Assembly: GCA_900764725.1 (NCBI GenBank)
Contig: CAAFPB010000520.1
Location: forward strand, 1 to 8,373
DNA length: 8,373 nucleotides
Direction of reading: 5' to 3'
Source: an uncultured Catenibacterium sp.
Lineage (GTDB): Bacteria > Bacillota_I > Bacilli_A > Erysipelotrichales > Coprobacillaceae
This document shows, in pieces, positions 6,995 through 8,373 of this stretch (positions are counted from its first letter, which is position 1; each line of letters starts with the position of its first letter). The position numbers and the translations under genes are program-made. The notes under the pieces are model-generated. The model was not told the origin of the DNA and made no database searches. It saw nothing but the letters and a program-made list of their open reading frames with translations.

Positions 6995-7034
6995 AAAAAA
7001 TGACAGTCTAGAGGTCAAAGACTGTCATTTTTTT
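6995..7034. terminator. Strong bidirectional intrinsic terminator
   Basis: A perfect 14-bp stem pairs 6995-7008 (AAAAAATGACAGTC) with 7020-7033 over an 11-nt loop. It has A-runs on the left and T-runs on the right, so it would work in both directions. It lies ten bases beyond the previous terminator and insulates the SWIM genes from the permease. Confidence 0.88.
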
Positions 7035-7095
7035 ATATCCTTCTTTTTCATAAAATAGAGTCATCAAAGGAAGAGTATTTCAAGGAGGAAAACAA

Positions 7096-8331
7096 ATGAA
7101 ATCTTACGATCAGATTGCTGCAAGTATGCCTTCTGAAGACCGTCCAATTCCTTCAAAAGAAATTTCAGGGCTAGGAAATTTCTTAGGAATTAACGGTGGT
7201 GAGCATATTGCGGCGACAGAATTCGCTATTGGCGCAACATTAGTTACACTAGGAGTCAAGGCTACAGATATCTTCATTGGGCTAATTATTGGAAATATCT
7301 TAGCAACATTAACTTATGCACTTGTCTGTGCACCTATTGCAACTGATACAAGACTTACACTTTATTCTTATATTAAGAAGGTTTTAGGACCTTACATGCA
7401 GAAGATTTACAACGCTGTCTGGGGGCTTGCTTCTATCGCAATGGCAGCATCAATGTTAACCGTTTCTGGTTCATCATTACGAGAGATATTTGGTATTAAG
7501 TTACAAACAGAATGGTATCCAACAGATCTCAAGTACATCATTGTTGTTATTATCTTAGGCATTATCGTTACAGTAGTCGCTGCGAATGGATTCAATGCGG
7601 TTGCTAAATTCTCATCAGTCTGTGTTCCATGGATGATTATTGTATTCGCGGCTGGATTCTTTGTAGTAATCCCTCAGCTTATCTCTATTACTGGAAGTGC
7701 AAACTTACATTCATTCTCAGATTTCATGAATTTAATGAACACGAGTGTCTGGAATGGTAAAGTCGCTGCTGGCGGAACACATTTAACTGTTTATCACGTT
7801 ATCGCATTCGCTTGGATGTGTAACCTTGCTTATCATGGTGGTTTAAATGATATGGCAATGTTCAGATATGCTAAAAACTGGAAATACGGTTTTGTTACTG
7901 CATATGGTATGTTTATTGGTCATTTTTTTGCTTGGGCAAGTGCTGGTATCATGGGTGCTACTGCAGCGTCAATGCTTAACAAATCATTATTAATTCTTGA
8001 TTCAGGTGCAATCACAAATGCGGTACTTGGATGGACTGGTTTAATTGCAGTTATCATCGCAGGATGGACAACTGCTAACCCAAGTATCTATCGTGCTTCT
8101 TTATCATATAAAACTATCTTTGAAAACATCAGTGAAAAGAAATTAACTTATATTATTGGTGCTGTAACTACAGTTATTGCTTGTTTCCCAATCACTGCAA
8201 ACATCATGGTGATTGTAAATATTATCGTTTTAGTTGTTCCATCTATTGGTGCAATTGTTATAAATTTGTGGCGAAAAACCCACACGCTTGCGTGTGGGAT
8301 GAAAGCCACATTTCACTTGATATATACTTAG
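7096..8331 (+). pseudogene. NCS1-family cytosine/purine-type permease, C terminus lost to IS
   Basis: The start has AAGGAGG (7082-7088) seven bases before the ATG. The frame encodes a polytopic membrane protein resembling nucleobase:cation symporters (CodB-like). There is an N-terminal cytoplasmic stretch, then GLGNFLGINGGEHIAATEF where the NCS1 signature helix lies. Many hydrophobic helices follow, including FAWMCNLAYHGGLNDMAMFRY in the region of substrate and sodium contacts, and GWTTANPSIYRASL. Such proteins import cytosine, purines, allantoin or related bases. Native sequence stops near residue 389 (GAIVI); the final ~22 residues (LWRKTHTLACG...) are translated from the IS left end, with a stop at 8329-8331. 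Full-length relatives continue for another helix or more plus a tail, so the allele is probably impaired. Substrate is not determined, and no clear promoter is seen between 7035 and 7081. Confidence 0.85.
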
Positions 8332-8373
8332 AAAAAAATATATAATCTATGTATATTAAAGTATAGAAAGTAA
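8263..8373 (+). mobile_element. Left end of a second IS200/IS605-type element
   Basis: From about 8263 the sequence stops encoding permease and shows a nested foldback. The outer stem TGTGGC (8267-8272) pairs with GCCACA (8305-8310), across an internal loop of GAAAAA and ATGAAA. The inner hairpin is CCCACACG-CTTG-CGTGTGGG (8279-8298). Subterminal hairpins of this kind are the recognition sites of the HuH transposase TnpA in IS200/IS605. The inner hairpin has the same stem length, the same CCCAC start and the same CTTG loop as the one at 70-89. The element reads rightwards off the window; its genes are unseen and the exact insertion point is uncertain by a few bases. Confidence 0.7.
8317..8346 (+). 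promoter_or_regulatory. Outward promoter inside the IS left end
   Basis: TTGATA (8317-8322) and a perfect TATAAT (8341-8346) are 18 bp apart, just inside the foldback structure. It would drive the transposase or tnpB gene expected beyond the window edge. No complete start codon and frame for that gene is visible in the last 27 bases. Confidence 0.72.

Noticed and set aside
6964..7081. Riboswitch or attenuator controlling the permease
   Set aside because: The hairpin at 6995-7034 follows only ten bases after the SWIM terminator, leaving no room for an aptamer, and it is symmetric like a bidirectional terminator.
6073..7595. Minus-strand open frames opposite the second SWIM gene and the permease
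   Set aside because: Short antisense frames without ribosome sites; their sequence is explained by the coding strand.
1..8373. CRISPR array, tRNA or rRNA genes
   Set aside because: No regularly spaced repeats, cloverleaf with a TTCGA arm in context, or rRNA signature was seen on either strand.

Overview
The window is AT-rich DNA with strong AGGAGG ribosome binding sites, near-consensus TTGACA/TATAAT promoters and U-tailed hairpin terminators. This points to a low-GC Gram-positive (Bacillota). The protein styles would suit a gut Erysipelotrichia-like organism, but that placement is an impression and not a proof.

Layout, left to right. (1) Positions 1 to about 103 are the right end of an IS200/IS605-type (TnpB) element whose body lies outside the window. 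It interrupts (2) a minus-strand secreted metallophosphoesterase gene, which loses its 3' half. (3) Divergent from that gene is a two-gene operon: a MarR-family regulator and an abutting MATE multidrug/cation antiporter. Its promoter carries a double palindromic operator over the -10 end and leader, as expected for autoregulation. (4) After a terminator come two tandem, colinear 538-codon SWIM zinc-finger genes, products of an old tandem duplication. They are separated by 179 bp that contain a compact, possibly pseudoknotted RNA-like element. (5) Two stacked terminators close this block. (6) An NCS1-family (cytosine/purine-type) permease gene follows and is cut near its C terminus by (7) the left end of another IS200/IS605-type element in the same orientation, with its own outward promoter reading off the window edge.

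The two IS ends carry matching hairpins (8-bp stem starting CCCAC, CTTG loop). This suggests two copies of one multicopy family bounding an 8.2-kb single-copy segment, and possibly the reason the assembled sequence stops at both edges.

Functional links are limited. marR and the MATE gene form a clear regulator-transporter unit. The SWIM pair shares leader, length and motif positions but has a strongly diverged middle, and its function is unknown. The phosphatase and the permease are probably both inactivated by insertion. The most unusual items are the tandem SWIM pair with its structured spacer RNA and the two same-direction IS insertions. Nothing in the window proves a new system.
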